From: Clostridiales bacterium CHKCI006
Lineage (GTDB): Bacteria > Bacillota_I > Bacilli_A > Erysipelotrichales > Coprobacillaceae
NCBI GenBank assembly: GCA_900018345.1
Contig: FCNA01000025.1
Location: 1-46,562, forward strand
Length of the DNA: 46,562 nucleotides
Reading direction: 5' to 3'
This document shows, piece after piece, positions 27,695 to 36,347 of the stretch (the stretch's first letter is position 1; every line of letters begins with the position of its first letter). The notes below the pieces were generated by a model that had not been told where the DNA came from, did no database searches, and worked only from the letters and a program-made list of their open reading frames with translations. The position numbers and the translations under genes were made by a program.

Positions 27695-28568
27695 AACCAA
27701 GCATTTGTTGGCACTGGTGCTCATCGCATTCATGTTAGTGGGGTGTACTGCTAACCTGAATCCAGATGGGACTTTGATTGCCGGCAGAGAAATCAATATG
27801 TCTACACCATGGAGTTTTAGTGCCGGTTGGTTTGACTTTATCTTCGTTATTCCAATCGCAAAATTGATTTTATTCATTGAGCCATATACTGGGATCGTTA
27901 TTTCACTGATCATTGTCACGATTGCATTGAACTTATTGACTTTACCACTGATGGTCAAATCCACTGTCATGTCACAAAAGATGCAGTTGTTACAGCCGCA
28001 GATGGAACGTATCCAAAACAAGTATCGCGGTCGTAACGATCAGGCCAGCAAGGCACGTTTGTCAGTTGAAATCAATAACCTTTATAAAAAACACAACGTT
28101 AAGATGGGGCAAACGATGTTGTTACCGTTCCTGTCCATGCCGATTATGCTGGCGATGTGGCAAGCTGTACAACGTATCGAGATCATGTATCAGGCAACTT
28201 TCCTGGGATTCAATCTGGGTGCTATGCCGATGCAGGAAATCTCAGCTGGAAACTATAACTACATTATCCTGATCGTTCTGTTAGGTGTTTTACAGTATTT
28301 ATCGACCGAGATTCAGAATATCTTACAGAAGATCAGCGGCAGTCGTCCAATCAAGCAAAACAAACAGACGAAGTTCATGGGAATTTATATGACGGTCATC
28401 ATCGTTTTATTCTCTTTGAACATGCCTTCAGCCATGTCTTTATACTGGATCGTAACCTCTCTGATCGGTATTGCCCGCTCAGTTTACATCCATTATAACT
28501 ACACGGATAAAATGCTTTTAAAAGAGGAAAAGCCTAACTACTTAACCAAGAAAAACAAAAAAAGGTAG
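27675..28568 (+). CDS. yidC: Membrane protein insertase YidC
   Basis: YidC/Oxa1 insertase, 297 residues. An N-terminal lipoprotein signal has the lipobox LVGC, with Cys near residue 24. The Oxa1 fold has hydrophobic segments near residues 50-70, 75-100, 155-175, 195-215 and 235-255. The conserved hydrophilic groove Arg occurs in the region after LLTLPLMVKSTVMSQKMQ. A basic C-terminal tail follows. AAAGGAG precedes the ATG. It is followed by jag within 10 bases. Confidence 0.96.
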   Translation: MGLKSRRTKHLLALVLIAFMLVGCTANLNPDGTLIAGREINMSTPWSFSAGWFDFIFVIPIAKLILFIEPYTGIVISLIIVTIALNLLTLPLMVKSTVMSQKMQLLQPQMERIQNKYRGRNDQASKARLSVEINNLYKKHNVKMGQTMLLPFLSMPIMLAMWQAVQRIEIMYQATFLGFNLGAMPMQEISAGNYNYIILIVLLGVLQYLSTEIQNILQKISGSRPIKQNKQTKFMGIYMTVIIVLFSLNMPSAMSLYWIVTSLIGIARSVYIHYNYTDKMLLKEEKPNYLTKKNKKR

Positions 28569-28577
28569 GGATATCAG

Positions 28578-29213
28578 ATGAATAAGTATACTGCCAAGAC
28601 CTTGGATGATGCTTTGGAGCAGGCTGCGAATGATATGCAGGTCGCTAAAGAAGAGGTCATCTATACAGTCGTTTATGAGAAAAAAACATTATTTACCAAA
28701 CGCGTTGAAATTGAAGCCTATTGCATGAAAACGATTCAGGATTTCATCGTGAATTACGTGCAGACCATTCTAAGTGATATGGGCTTTGAAAATGAAGTGA
28801 TGACGCGTTATGAAGAAGGACGGATCTATGTTGACATTAATTCTGACAACAACTCCATTCTCATTGGTAAAGGCGGTGTCATCCTACGTGCCATCAACAC
28901 GTTAGTTAAAACGGCGGTATCCAATACCTATAAACGCCGTGTCGATCTGACGGTAGATATCAATGGTTATAAGCAGGATCGGTATAAGAAAGTCGCTTCC
29001 ATGGCGATGCGTTTAGGACGTAACGTACAGCGCAATCGCGTGGATGTCAAATTAGATCCGATGCCAGGTGATGAACGCAAGGTGATTCATCAGACATTAG
29101 CCAATATGAACTACGTGCGTACAGAAAGCACGGGGGAAGGCAAGAATCGTTATTTGACGATCATCTATGATCCAAATAAAAAGAAGAATACCGTACACGA
29201 ACAGGAGAATTAA
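28578..29213 (+). CDS. jag: RNA-binding protein Jag/KhpB
   Basis: 211 residues with the Jag_N domain (residues 1-50), a KH domain (NNSILIGKGGVILRAINTL at about 93-111) and a C-terminal R3H domain with RNVQRNRVDVKL and HQTLANMNYVRTES. The homologue KhpB binds small RNAs with KhpA and affects cell elongation. Its stop codon lies in the loop of a terminator that ends the rpmH run. Confidence 0.95.
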   Translation: MNKYTAKTLDDALEQAANDMQVAKEEVIYTVVYEKKTLFTKRVEIEAYCMKTIQDFIVNYVQTILSDMGFENEVMTRYEEGRIYVDINSDNNSILIGKGGVILRAINTLVKTAVSNTYKRRVDLTVDINGYKQDRYKKVASMAMRLGRNVQRNRVDVKLDPMPGDERKVIHQTLANMNYVRTESTGEGKNRYLTIIYDPNKKKNTVHEQEN

Positions 29214-29230
29214 ATCGTCTCCTGTTTTTT
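29200..29230 (+). terminator. Terminator of rpmH-rnpA-yidC-jag
   Basis: AACAGGAGA (29200-29208) pairs with TCTCCTGTT (29218-29226), followed by TTTT. It overlaps the jag stop codon and separates the housekeeping run from the TerB-ATPase-helicase module. Confidence 0.85.
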
Positions 29231-29233
29231 CAG

Positions 29234-29263
29234 TTGTACAGGCAGCTGGTGATATAGTATAAT
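29234..29263 (+). promoter_or_regulatory. Promoter of the Shango-like module
   Basis: TTGTAC (29234-29239), an 18-base spacer and a perfect TATAAT (29258-29263). A transcript would start near 29270, giving about 38 bases of leader before the TTG at 29308. Confidence 0.75.
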
Positions 29264-29307
29264 TTTCTTAATTGATGCGATCTTCAAAGGGAAAAGAGGT
29301 GTGTGGC

Positions 29308-31134
29308 TTGGATATTAGTGAGCTCATTGAATATGCCAGAGAAAAGTATCATCTACAAGTTCAGCATCCCTGGTCATCTTTCCCTGGTTTTTCGATTTTG
29401 GTCCATCCGAAAACAGAAAAATGGTTCGCCTGCTTCATGCGTCAATGGGATTACGAAAGTGGGGTCGAGATCCAGCGAGCTGATTTCAAAGTAGGGCGCT
29501 TAGATGGTAAAGAGAGACGCTTTCCTTTTATAACCTCTCCTTTTCGCATGAAGGGACCGCTTTGGATCGGTGTGATCTTCGATGATCAGACACAGCCTGA
29601 GGTGATTTTTCGCCTTTTTGATCAGGCCATGGCATTCGAACAGCAGCGAGGCTACACGATTGTCTTAGAACAGCGCCCTCAGACCACCCAATATGTGAGT
29701 CCGGATCCCCCTTTAACAATGCAGACTCGAAAACAGGAAGAAGAGGATATCCCGGCACCTATCTTACAGATGATGAAGCTCTATGAATATGGCAACGGAT
29801 CGTTTGAACAGAAGTGTAAGAATTTCTATCGACAGGGCAAGCTGATGGAAAACTACGAGGATCAGGCGCCTTATCGTGCCTATCTCAATCGTTATTTTCC
29901 GACATATCACGATCTAAATGTGCGTCAGTTGAGGGGCTATTTTACCTGGCGAACAGAAGTGCGCAAAGGCCAGATCCAACCTTACTCCGAACTCTACGCT
30001 TATTTGTATGCCTATGAACTCATTAATGATATTGGTGTTTACTCAGCCCAGGACAGTCTGCAGAAACTATTTGCTTTAAAGGAAGCTTTCATGATGTCGA
30101 CATCAAGCTCAAGACAGCTTGTTCAGAATCTGACGCATTGGATGTATGATTATGTGGTGATCCATCAGATTCCTAAAGAAACCGCGCTGTCCTATCTTCC
30201 CGAAGCGTTGTTTGAAGAGGATAAACGACTGACCATTTTGCGTGATCCACAAGATCAAAATGATGATACACTTTTTCAGGCGTTGCTCAGCTTTGCTAAG
30301 CCAAACACGCAAAAATCACTTCTTTTCAAGGAAAAGGAAGCGCAGGCGAAACATTTGTTTGCCCAGGTATGGCGCTATGCCAGCGAACATTATCATGAGG
30401 ATGGCAATGATCTTTTCACAGCCTGTTTTGGGAAGAGGGAACGCTTTGTCTGGCATCCTTTAAGCAATGCTATCTATTGGGCTGTTTTTTTGAAGAAAGA
30501 GATGTTTTATGAAGTGAATGGCTCCAAAGCCTATGTATATGAGGATGGTGTCTGGTATGAAGAACGCTATGATCAACTGCATTTCAGTCTGGAAAAGTTT
30601 CAGGATATGCTGCGTGAGATCGACCGCAAACTAAGAATAGCCTTAAAGGTGGGACATTATCTGAAAGTCAAACCGGAAGCGCAATGGATCGATCCGTATA
30701 TTGACGGGGCCTTGCAAAAGGATAAAAAGCGGCAGGAAGAAGCCAGTCGTCCGCAGGTTCAGGTCAATCTTTTGGAATTAGAGCAGATTCGTCAGGATGC
30801 GCTTGTCACCAGAGACAGCCTGTTGACTGAAGAGGAATTGCAGGAAGACGAGGATATCGCGCTTGACGAATCCATTCAAGTATTCACCCCTGTCGAGAGC
30901 TTCGGGCTGGATGCGCTGCATACCCGCATTTTATGGATGCTGGTACAGGGGCAATCCATTGATGAACAGATTCAAAAGGAACATTTATTGCCGACTGTGG
31001 TTACGGATACGATCAACGAGGCGCTGTTTGATGAGATTGGGGATAATATATTAGAATGTGATGGGACTGTCATCCAGCTAGTAGAAGATTATCGGGATGA
31101 AATTTTGGAATTATTAGGAGGGGAGAAGTCATGA
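29308..31134 (+). CDS. sngA: YjbR-like/TerB_N/TerB_C fusion protein (SngA-like)
   Basis: A 608-residue protein, first of a coupled trio. Residues 1-115 resemble the MmcQ/YjbR fold (VHPKTEKWFACFM, then GPLWIGVIFDDQTQPEVI). A TerB_N domain starts near 150, with LNVRQLRGYFTWRTEVRKGQ at about 204-222 and a Tyr-rich AYLYAYELIND. TerB_C occupies the last part (QVNLLELEQIRQDALVTRDSLL). I chose the TTG at 29308 because it has AGAGGTG six bases upstream, and an ATG at 29275 would lie almost at the predicted transcript start. In Shango systems the TerB-containing protein is the first subunit. The YjbR part is an addition I do not recall from the described systems. Confidence 0.82.
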   Translation: MDISELIEYAREKYHLQVQHPWSSFPGFSILVHPKTEKWFACFMRQWDYESGVEIQRADFKVGRLDGKERRFPFITSPFRMKGPLWIGVIFDDQTQPEVIFRLFDQAMAFEQQRGYTIVLEQRPQTTQYVSPDPPLTMQTRKQEEEDIPAPILQMMKLYEYGNGSFEQKCKNFYRQGKLMENYEDQAPYRAYLNRYFPTYHDLNVRQLRGYFTWRTEVRKGQIQPYSELYAYLYAYELINDIGVYSAQDSLQKLFALKEAFMMSTSSSRQLVQNLTHWMYDYVVIHQIPKETALSYLPEALFEEDKRLTILRDPQDQNDDTLFQALLSFAKPNTQKSLLFKEKEAQAKHLFAQVWRYASEHYHEDGNDLFTACFGKRERFVWHPLSNAIYWAVFLKKEMFYEVNGSKAYVYEDGVWYEERYDQLHFSLEKFQDMLREIDRKLRIALKVGHYLKVKPEAQWIDPYIDGALQKDKKRQEEASRPQVQVNLLELEQIRQDALVTRDSLLTEEELQEDEDIALDESIQVFTPVESFGLDALHTRILWMLVQGQSIDEQIQKEHLLPTVVTDTINEALFDEIGDNILECDGTVIQLVEDYRDEILELLGGEKS

Positions 31135-32465
31135 ATCAAGCTACTAAAAGAAAAGTACCTAAACGGATCGCGCAAACGATTATCAATTCTCTCAAAGGCG
31201 GGGTCGTACCTCGTATCGGGCTGCCTTATATTACAGTGGGGCGAAAAAACGAGATAGAGGCGCTCTTGCATGATGTGGATATCATTGCGGATGGCGGCGC
31301 TTCTTTCCGTTTCATTGTCGGCCGTTATGGTTCAGGAAAGAGTTTTCTGATTCAAACGATACGTAACTATGTCATGGATCGCGGTTTTATTGTTGCGGAC
31401 GCGGATCTGTCTCCGGAGCGCCGGCTGCAGGGAACCAGGGGACAGGGACTGGCGACTTATCGTGAACTCATCAGCAATCTCTCTACGAAAACGAAACCAG
31501 AAGGTGGTGCCTTGGCGTTGATCCTAGATCGCTGGATCAGTGGGGTCCAAAGTACGACGATGCAGGAAACCGGCTTTGCCATCCAGGATCCTCGGCTAAG
31601 TCAGGCTGTCGATAAGAAAATTGTCGAAGTCACCTCAGCCATCAGTGAATTAGTCCATGGCTTCGAGTTTGCGCATTTGCTTTCTATGTATTATCATGCC
31701 TATGTCGAAGGACAGGATGAGACAAAGATGAAAGTATTACGCTGGTTTCGTGGTGAATATGCCCTGAAGCGTGAAGCGAAAGAGGAACTGGGTGTCAATA
31801 TTCTGATTACCGATGATAACTGGTATGACTATTTAAAGCTCTTCGCCATCTTTTTCCGTTTGGCCGGTTATACCGGAATGATGATCATGATCGATGAGCT
31901 CGTTAATATTTACAAGATTCCCAATGCCATTACCCGTCAGTACAATTATGAAAAAATCTTGACGATGTATAATGATACCTTACAGGGGAAGGCACGTTAT
32001 TTAGGGATTATTATGGGATCTACCCCTCAGGCGATCGAGGATAAACGCCGGGGTGTTTATAGCTATGAAGCCCTGCGTTCACGCTTAGCCGAAGGTAAAT
32101 TTTCAAAACCAGGCGTTCGTGATCTATTAGCACCGGTCATTCACCTTGAGCCTTTAACACCGGAAGAAATGCTGGTGCTATGTGAGAAATTGGCTGATAT
32201 GCATGCGGATCTTTATGGTTATGAGAGAAAGGTCGAGACCAATGACCTGGTTAGCTTTATTCAATTGGAATACGGCCGGATCGGTGCTGATCAGCACATT
32301 ACCCCGCGTGAAGTCATTCGTGATTTTATTGAGCTTTTGGATTTGATGTATCAGCATCCGCAAACGTCCATGCAGGATTTTCTGGCGTCAGATGCTTTCC
32401 AATATGCCAAATCAGAAGCTGTATCGGATGAGGCTGAGGCCGCCTTTGCGGAGTTTACACTATGA
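31131..32465 (+). CDS. sngB: BrxD-like ATP-binding protein (SngB-like)
   Basis: A 444-residue P-loop ATPase of the DUF2791/BrxD group. Walker A is GRYGSGKS (64-71) and Walker B is MMIMIDEL (about 249-256), followed by the sensor-like GIIMGSTPQA and an arginine in YSYEALRSRLAE. It overlaps the TerB gene by four bases (ATGA) and the helicase gene by four, so the three are made together. In BREX type 2/4 and Shango-like systems such ATPases pair with a Lhr-like helicase. Biochemical role unknown. Confidence 0.85.
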   Translation: MNQATKRKVPKRIAQTIINSLKGGVVPRIGLPYITVGRKNEIEALLHDVDIIADGGASFRFIVGRYGSGKSFLIQTIRNYVMDRGFIVADADLSPERRLQGTRGQGLATYRELISNLSTKTKPEGGALALILDRWISGVQSTTMQETGFAIQDPRLSQAVDKKIVEVTSAISELVHGFEFAHLLSMYYHAYVEGQDETKMKVLRWFRGEYALKREAKEELGVNILITDDNWYDYLKLFAIFFRLAGYTGMMIMIDELVNIYKIPNAITRQYNYEKILTMYNDTLQGKARYLGIIMGSTPQAIEDKRRGVYSYEALRSRLAEGKFSKPGVRDLLAPVIHLEPLTPEEMLVLCEKLADMHADLYGYERKVETNDLVSFIQLEYGRIGADQHITPREVIRDFIELLDLMYQHPQTSMQDFLASDAFQYAKSEAVSDEAEAAFAEFTL

Positions 32466-34711
32466 ATGTCTTTGATCGTTATGCTCCGTTTATCCAGGAT
32501 TATATTTATCGCTCCGGTTGGCAGCAATTACGCGGGGTACAGAACGCCGCCGGAGAGGCCATCTTTCATAGCGAGGATCATGTCCTGCTTACGGCCTCAA
32601 CAGCTTCCGGTAAGACAGAAGCGGCCTTTTTTCCTATCCTGACTTTATTAGATGAGGAACCTTCACGAAGTGTCGGTGTTCTATATATTGCTCCTTTAAA
32701 GGCACTCATCAACGATCAGTTTGGTCGTTTGACAGAACTCTGTGAAGAAGCAGGAATCAAGGTCACACGTTGGCATGGCGATGCCTCTCAGTCACAAAAA
32801 CGCAAGCTGCTGAAGAAACCATCAGGTATCCTGCAGATCACACCAGAATCCTTGGAATCGCTATTACTCAATAAATACATGGAGATTCCCTCTTTATTTC
32901 ATGATCTGCGCTTTATTGTCATCGATGAGATTCATTCGCTCTTGCGCGGGGATCGCGGTCTGCAGACCTTTTGTCTGATTGAACGGCTGTGTCGTTTAGC
33001 CGGCTGTGATCCTCGCCGCATTGGGTTGTCGGCGACGATTGGAAAGCCAGAAGCAGCCGCACGTTTTCTGGCAGCCGGCAGTCATCGGCGTACGATCATC
33101 CCCAGCTTTGAAGGAGCCAGGGAAGTCTGGCGTCTATCGATGGAGCACTTTTATAATAGTGGTCCACAGGCCGATGAAGGAAAAGGCGAGATGGTTGAGG
33201 CGCTGGAGATTGAAGCACCGACAGACCAGGCACCGAAGGCTGCTGATCCGGGCATCGGGTATATCTTTGAACATACGCACGGTAAGAAATGTCTGATCTT
33301 TACGAATTCCCGTGAGGAGTGCGAGGCTGTTTGTCAGAGTTTGCGTCAGTATTGTGAAGTAAAGCATGAACCGGATCGATTTTTAATTCACCATGGCAAT
33401 CTCTCCACTTCTTATCGTGAGAGTGCGGAAGAAGAGATGAAAGATGATGATTCGTTGATGTCAGTCTGTGCGACAGCGACCCTGGAACTGGGAATCGATA
33501 TTGGGCGTCTGGAACGCGCTTTTCAGATTGATTCCCCATTCACTGTGTCAGGTTTTCTACAGCGGATGGGTCGTACCGGTCGTCGCGGCAACCCGGCTGA
33601 AATGTGGTTTGTCATGCGCGAAGAACATCCAGAGGCAAGGGCCATGCTTCCGGATATGATTCCCTGGTATCTGGTTCAGGGGATTGCCTTAGTCCAGCTT
33701 TATCTTGAGGAACGTTTTGTCGAACCGCCATCAACCCATCGTTTACCTTATAGTCTGCTTTATCATCAGACGATGAGTACCCTGGCTTCCTGCGGGGAAA
33801 TGACACCTGCAGAATTAGCGAGCCGTGTTTTGACGTTGTCAAGCTTTCGCGGCATCAGTCAGGAGGATTATCGTTTACTGTTATTACATCTTATTCAAAA
33901 TGATCATATTAATCGTACGGAAAATGGTGGTCTGATTGTTGGTTTAACCGGTGAGCGCATCGTTAATAATTATAAATTCTATGCCGTCTTTCAGGAAAAT
34001 ATCGAATATTCCGTACGTTCTGGTTCCGAAGAACTGGGAACGATCGTGAAACCACCACCAGTTCAGGATAAGATTGCGATTGCCGGTCGGGTCTGGGTCG
34101 TTGATGATGTCGATCATCAAAAACGCATCGTTTACTGTACCTTAGTGAAAGGCAATATCCCAGCCTATTTTGGTGATGTTCCCGGCGATATACATACGCG
34201 GATCTTAGAGCGGATGTATCAGGTGCTCAATGAAAACAAGGCTTATCCTTATCTGATGCGTCATGCAGTCTGTCGCTTGGAAGACGCACGCATGAGTTTT
34301 CAGAAGGCTGATATGGCCAACCATCCTCTCATTCATTTAGGTGGCAACATGTGGGTCCTGTTTCCCTGGCTGGGCAGTTATGCCTTTCTGGCCATGGAAC
34401 GTTTCTTGAAGATCCGCTGTCCAAAACGGCTGGGATTGAAAGGGTTGACCTCTTCCAGACCGTATTATATTCAATTTACAATGCATGTGAGTGAACAGGA
34501 ATTTTATCAGATTGTTTTAGAAGAAGCCAAAAAGGAATGGGATCCATTGGAACTCGTCTATCCCAAAGAAGTACCTGTCTTTGAAAAATATGATGAATAT
34601 GTCCCTGATGAGCTGATCAAAAAAGGCTTTGCTTATGGGGTACTGGATATAGAAGGAATGAAGGCGCGCATCATGAGTTGGGCTTCGCTGATTCGATCTA
34701 AAGACCGGTAG
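32462..34711 (+). CDS. sngC: Lhr/BrxHI-like superfamily 2 helicase (SngC-like)
   Basis: A 749-residue DEAD/DEAH-type helicase. Walker A is ASTASGKT (45-52), motif Ia lies in APLKALINDQ, DEIH at 155-158, SAT at 190-192, then the second RecA-like domain with LELGIDIG and the arginine-finger motif VI QRMGRTGRRG. A long C-terminal region (about 400-749) holds Lhr/BrxHI-like winged-helix and beta domains. It ends at a strong terminator, closing the module. The BREX-associated BrxHI family is the nearest match I can recall. Nucleic acid substrate unknown. Confidence 0.86.
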   Translation: MNVFDRYAPFIQDYIYRSGWQQLRGVQNAAGEAIFHSEDHVLLTASTASGKTEAAFFPILTLLDEEPSRSVGVLYIAPLKALINDQFGRLTELCEEAGIKVTRWHGDASQSQKRKLLKKPSGILQITPESLESLLLNKYMEIPSLFHDLRFIVIDEIHSLLRGDRGLQTFCLIERLCRLAGCDPRRIGLSATIGKPEAAARFLAAGSHRRTIIPSFEGAREVWRLSMEHFYNSGPQADEGKGEMVEALEIEAPTDQAPKAADPGIGYIFEHTHGKKCLIFTNSREECEAVCQSLRQYCEVKHEPDRFLIHHGNLSTSYRESAEEEMKDDDSLMSVCATATLELGIDIGRLERAFQIDSPFTVSGFLQRMGRTGRRGNPAEMWFVMREEHPEARAMLPDMIPWYLVQGIALVQLYLEERFVEPPSTHRLPYSLLYHQTMSTLASCGEMTPAELASRVLTLSSFRGISQEDYRLLLLHLIQNDHINRTENGGLIVGLTGERIVNNYKFYAVFQENIEYSVRSGSEELGTIVKPPPVQDKIAIAGRVWVVDDVDHQKRIVYCTLVKGNIPAYFGDVPGDIHTRILERMYQVLNENKAYPYLMRHAVCRLEDARMSFQKADMANHPLIHLGGNMWVLFPWLGSYAFLAMERFLKIRCPKRLGLKGLTSSRPYYIQFTMHVSEQEFYQIVLEEAKKEWDPLELVYPKEVPVFEKYDEYVPDELIKKGFAYGVLDIEGMKARIMSWASLIRSKDR

Positions 34712-34727
34712 TAGATACCGGTCTTTT
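34700..34727 (+). terminator. Terminator of the Shango-like module
   Basis: AAAGACCGGTA (34700-34710) pairs with TACCGGTCTTT (34716-34726) around a five-base loop, followed by T. The helicase stop codon lies in it. Confidence 0.88.
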
Positions 34728-34738
34728 AACTAGAAAAA

Positions 34739-34756
34739 AACTCACCGAAGTGAGTT
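34739..34756 (-). terminator. Terminator of the small membrane protein gene
   Basis: On the minus strand AACTCAC, a TTCG loop and GTGAGTT, followed by TTTTT. The gene's stop codon overlaps the stem. Confidence 0.85.
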
Positions 34757-34979
34757 ATTCATGGCGGTATTTGTATAGAAAGCATCCTGCAAAGATGAAG
34801 GAAGCACCGCAAAACAGAATGATGGTCCGAAAAAGGTAAGAACTGAAAAAGACAATTGGGAGAGAGTTGAAAAAAAGCGTATTCAATAGTTCCGCCATAT
34901 AACTAAGAAAATCGCTGGTGGATAGAAAAAATAAAAAGAGACCACTTATCAATAAACTGATTTCAACTTTATATTTCAT
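34755..34979 (-). CDS. Small membrane protein, unknown
   Basis: A 74-residue protein of mostly membrane sequence, MKYKVEISLLISGLFLFFLS onward, with hydrophobic segments at about residues 7-27, 35-52 and 52-70 and a basic tail KYRHE. The ATG at 34979 follows AAAGGAGGG, and a terminator lies after the stop. The frame is open upstream to 35174, but that part lies antisense to a HAD remnant and has no ribosome binding site. No homologue recognised. Confidence 0.62.
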   Translation of the reverse strand: MKYKVEISLLISGLFLFFLSTSDFLSYMAELLNTLFFNSLPIVFFSSYLFRTIILFCGASFIFAGCFLYKYRHE

Positions 34980-35049
34980 GATGCATCCCTCCTTTAGGAT
35001 AGCTTCATTATAGCAACACTCTTTTAAGAAAAACTGGCAGAAAGAATAA

Positions 35050-35229
35050 AGAATTTCTAAAGGTGCCACTTTTGGAGATAGCTTGAATGATCTGACGATG
35101 ATCCAGCAGGCAGGTATCGGGATCGCGATGGACAATGCAGTCAGTGAATTGAAGCAGGCCGCCGATCTAGTCACCTGCTTCTGTGATGAAGAAGGGATTG
35201 CTTATGCCTTAGTCCATGATCTCATGTGA
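35050..35229 (+). pseudogene. Remnant of a Cof-type HAD phosphatase (C-terminal fragment)
   Basis: An open frame after a TAA at 35047 reads SKGATFGDSLNDLTMIQQAG and continues GIGIAMDNAVSELKQAADLVT, ending at TGA 35227-35229. This is the Cof/HAD motif III-IV region: the Lys in SKG and the GDSLND motif are both there. But the roughly 25 residues normally between them are deleted, and the whole catalytic N terminus is absent. It has no start codon with a ribosome binding site. A terminator follows, as if the old gene end is intact. Confidence 0.75.
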
Positions 35230-35248
35230 TCATGAGGTGAGGAAAGTT

Positions 35249-35276
35249 AAAATAGCCTTGAGGGGCTATTTTTTTT
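35249..35276 (+). terminator. Terminator after the HAD remnant
   Basis: AAAATAGCC (35249-35257) pairs with GGCTATTTT (35264-35272), then more T. It is orphaned by loss of the gene in front. Confidence 0.7.
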
Positions 35277-35368
35277 GTTATGCCTAAAATGAATGGCAAA
35301 ACATGACATGTAGGTATTAGACATTGGTGCGTCAAGATCTTAAAATAAAATCAAAGAAAGGAAGTGGC

Positions 35369-36346
35369 ATGATGCAATATACACGATTAGGATCTTCAGG
35401 ACTTCAAGTATCGAGATTGGCTTTAGGCTGTATGGAATTAGGTAATGTGCAAAAACAGCCCTGGCATTTGAATGAGGAAGAAGGTCTTGCTTATATTCAA
35501 GGTGCATTGGCTAGAGGCATTAACTTTTTTGATACCGCTGATGTCTATGGTCAGGGGGAAAGTGAACGCATTTTAGGAAAAGCGTTGGCGAAATACGCGA
35601 ACCGCAATGAAGTGGTCGTTGCGACGAAAGTCTATTATCCCCTGGATCAGAGCTTAAATGGTGGCGGCTTATCACGCAAACATATCATGGCTGCTCTGGA
35701 TGCCTCACTGGAAAGACTGCAGATGGATTATGTGGATTTATATATCATTCATCGTTGGGATTACCAGACACCGATTGAAGAAACAATGGCCTGTCTCAAT
35801 GATTTAGTCAAGAGTGGCAAAGTACGTTACATTGGGGCTTCTGCGATGTACGCCTGGCAGTTTCAAAAGGCCCAGTATATCGCTAAGCATAACGGCTGGA
35901 CCCCATTTATTTCCATGCAGAATCACTATAACTTGCTGTATCGTGAGGATGAAAGAGAAATGATCCCGCTCTGTCAGGATCTTGGCGTCGCGTTAACACC
36001 ATATTCTCCTTTAGCAGGCGGTCGGCTTGCTCGTGACTGGTATGGCGATACGAAGCGCAGCCAGTTAGATCAGAGTGCAAAGGATAAATATGATGCCAAT
36101 GAACCGGTTGACCACGAAATTGTCAACCGCGTGGGTGAATTAGCTAAGCAAAAAGGCGTAACCAGAGCACAGATTGCTTTAAGTTATCTGCTTGGTCATC
36201 CTCAGGTAGCTGCACCCATCATCGGAGGATCGCGTTTAACGCATCTGGATGATGCAATCGATGCTTTGGATATTGTTCTCACACCGGATGAAAGAGCCTA
36301 TTTAGAAGAAGCTTATCAGCCGCATCGAATCGTTGGAGCTTTATAA
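35369..36346 (+). CDS. Aldo/keto reductase
   Basis: A 325-residue NADPH-dependent aldo/keto reductase, TIM-barrel type. The catalytic tetrad can be seen as Asp and Tyr in FDTADVYGQGES, Lys in VVVATKVYY and His in YIIHRW. The NADP-binding C terminus is IIGGSRLTHLDDAI. The frame is open to 35324, but AAGGAAG stands just before the tandem ATGs at 35369/35372. The next gene, a LysR regulator, begins after one base, so the two form a unit. Substrate not assignable. Confidence 0.9.
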   Translation: MMQYTRLGSSGLQVSRLALGCMELGNVQKQPWHLNEEEGLAYIQGALARGINFFDTADVYGQGESERILGKALAKYANRNEVVVATKVYYPLDQSLNGGGLSRKHIMAALDASLERLQMDYVDLYIIHRWDYQTPIEETMACLNDLVKSGKVRYIGASAMYAWQFQKAQYIAKHNGWTPFISMQNHYNLLYREDEREMIPLCQDLGVALTPYSPLAGGRLARDWYGDTKRSQLDQSAKDKYDANEPVDHEIVNRVGELAKQKGVTRAQIALSYLLGHPQVAAPIIGGSRLTHLDDAIDALDIVLTPDERAYLEEAYQPHRIVGAL

Positions 36347-36347
36347 G

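Noticed and set aside
29272-29307. Earlier start (TTG 29272 or ATG 29275) of the TerB-domain gene
   Set aside because: It would lie at the predicted transcript start with no ribosome binding site; the TTG at 29308 has AGAGGTG at a good distance.
34980-35174. N-terminal extension of the small membrane protein frame
   Set aside because: The extension is antisense to a recognisable HAD remnant, has no ribosome binding site, and AAAGGAGGG lies just before the ATG at 34979.
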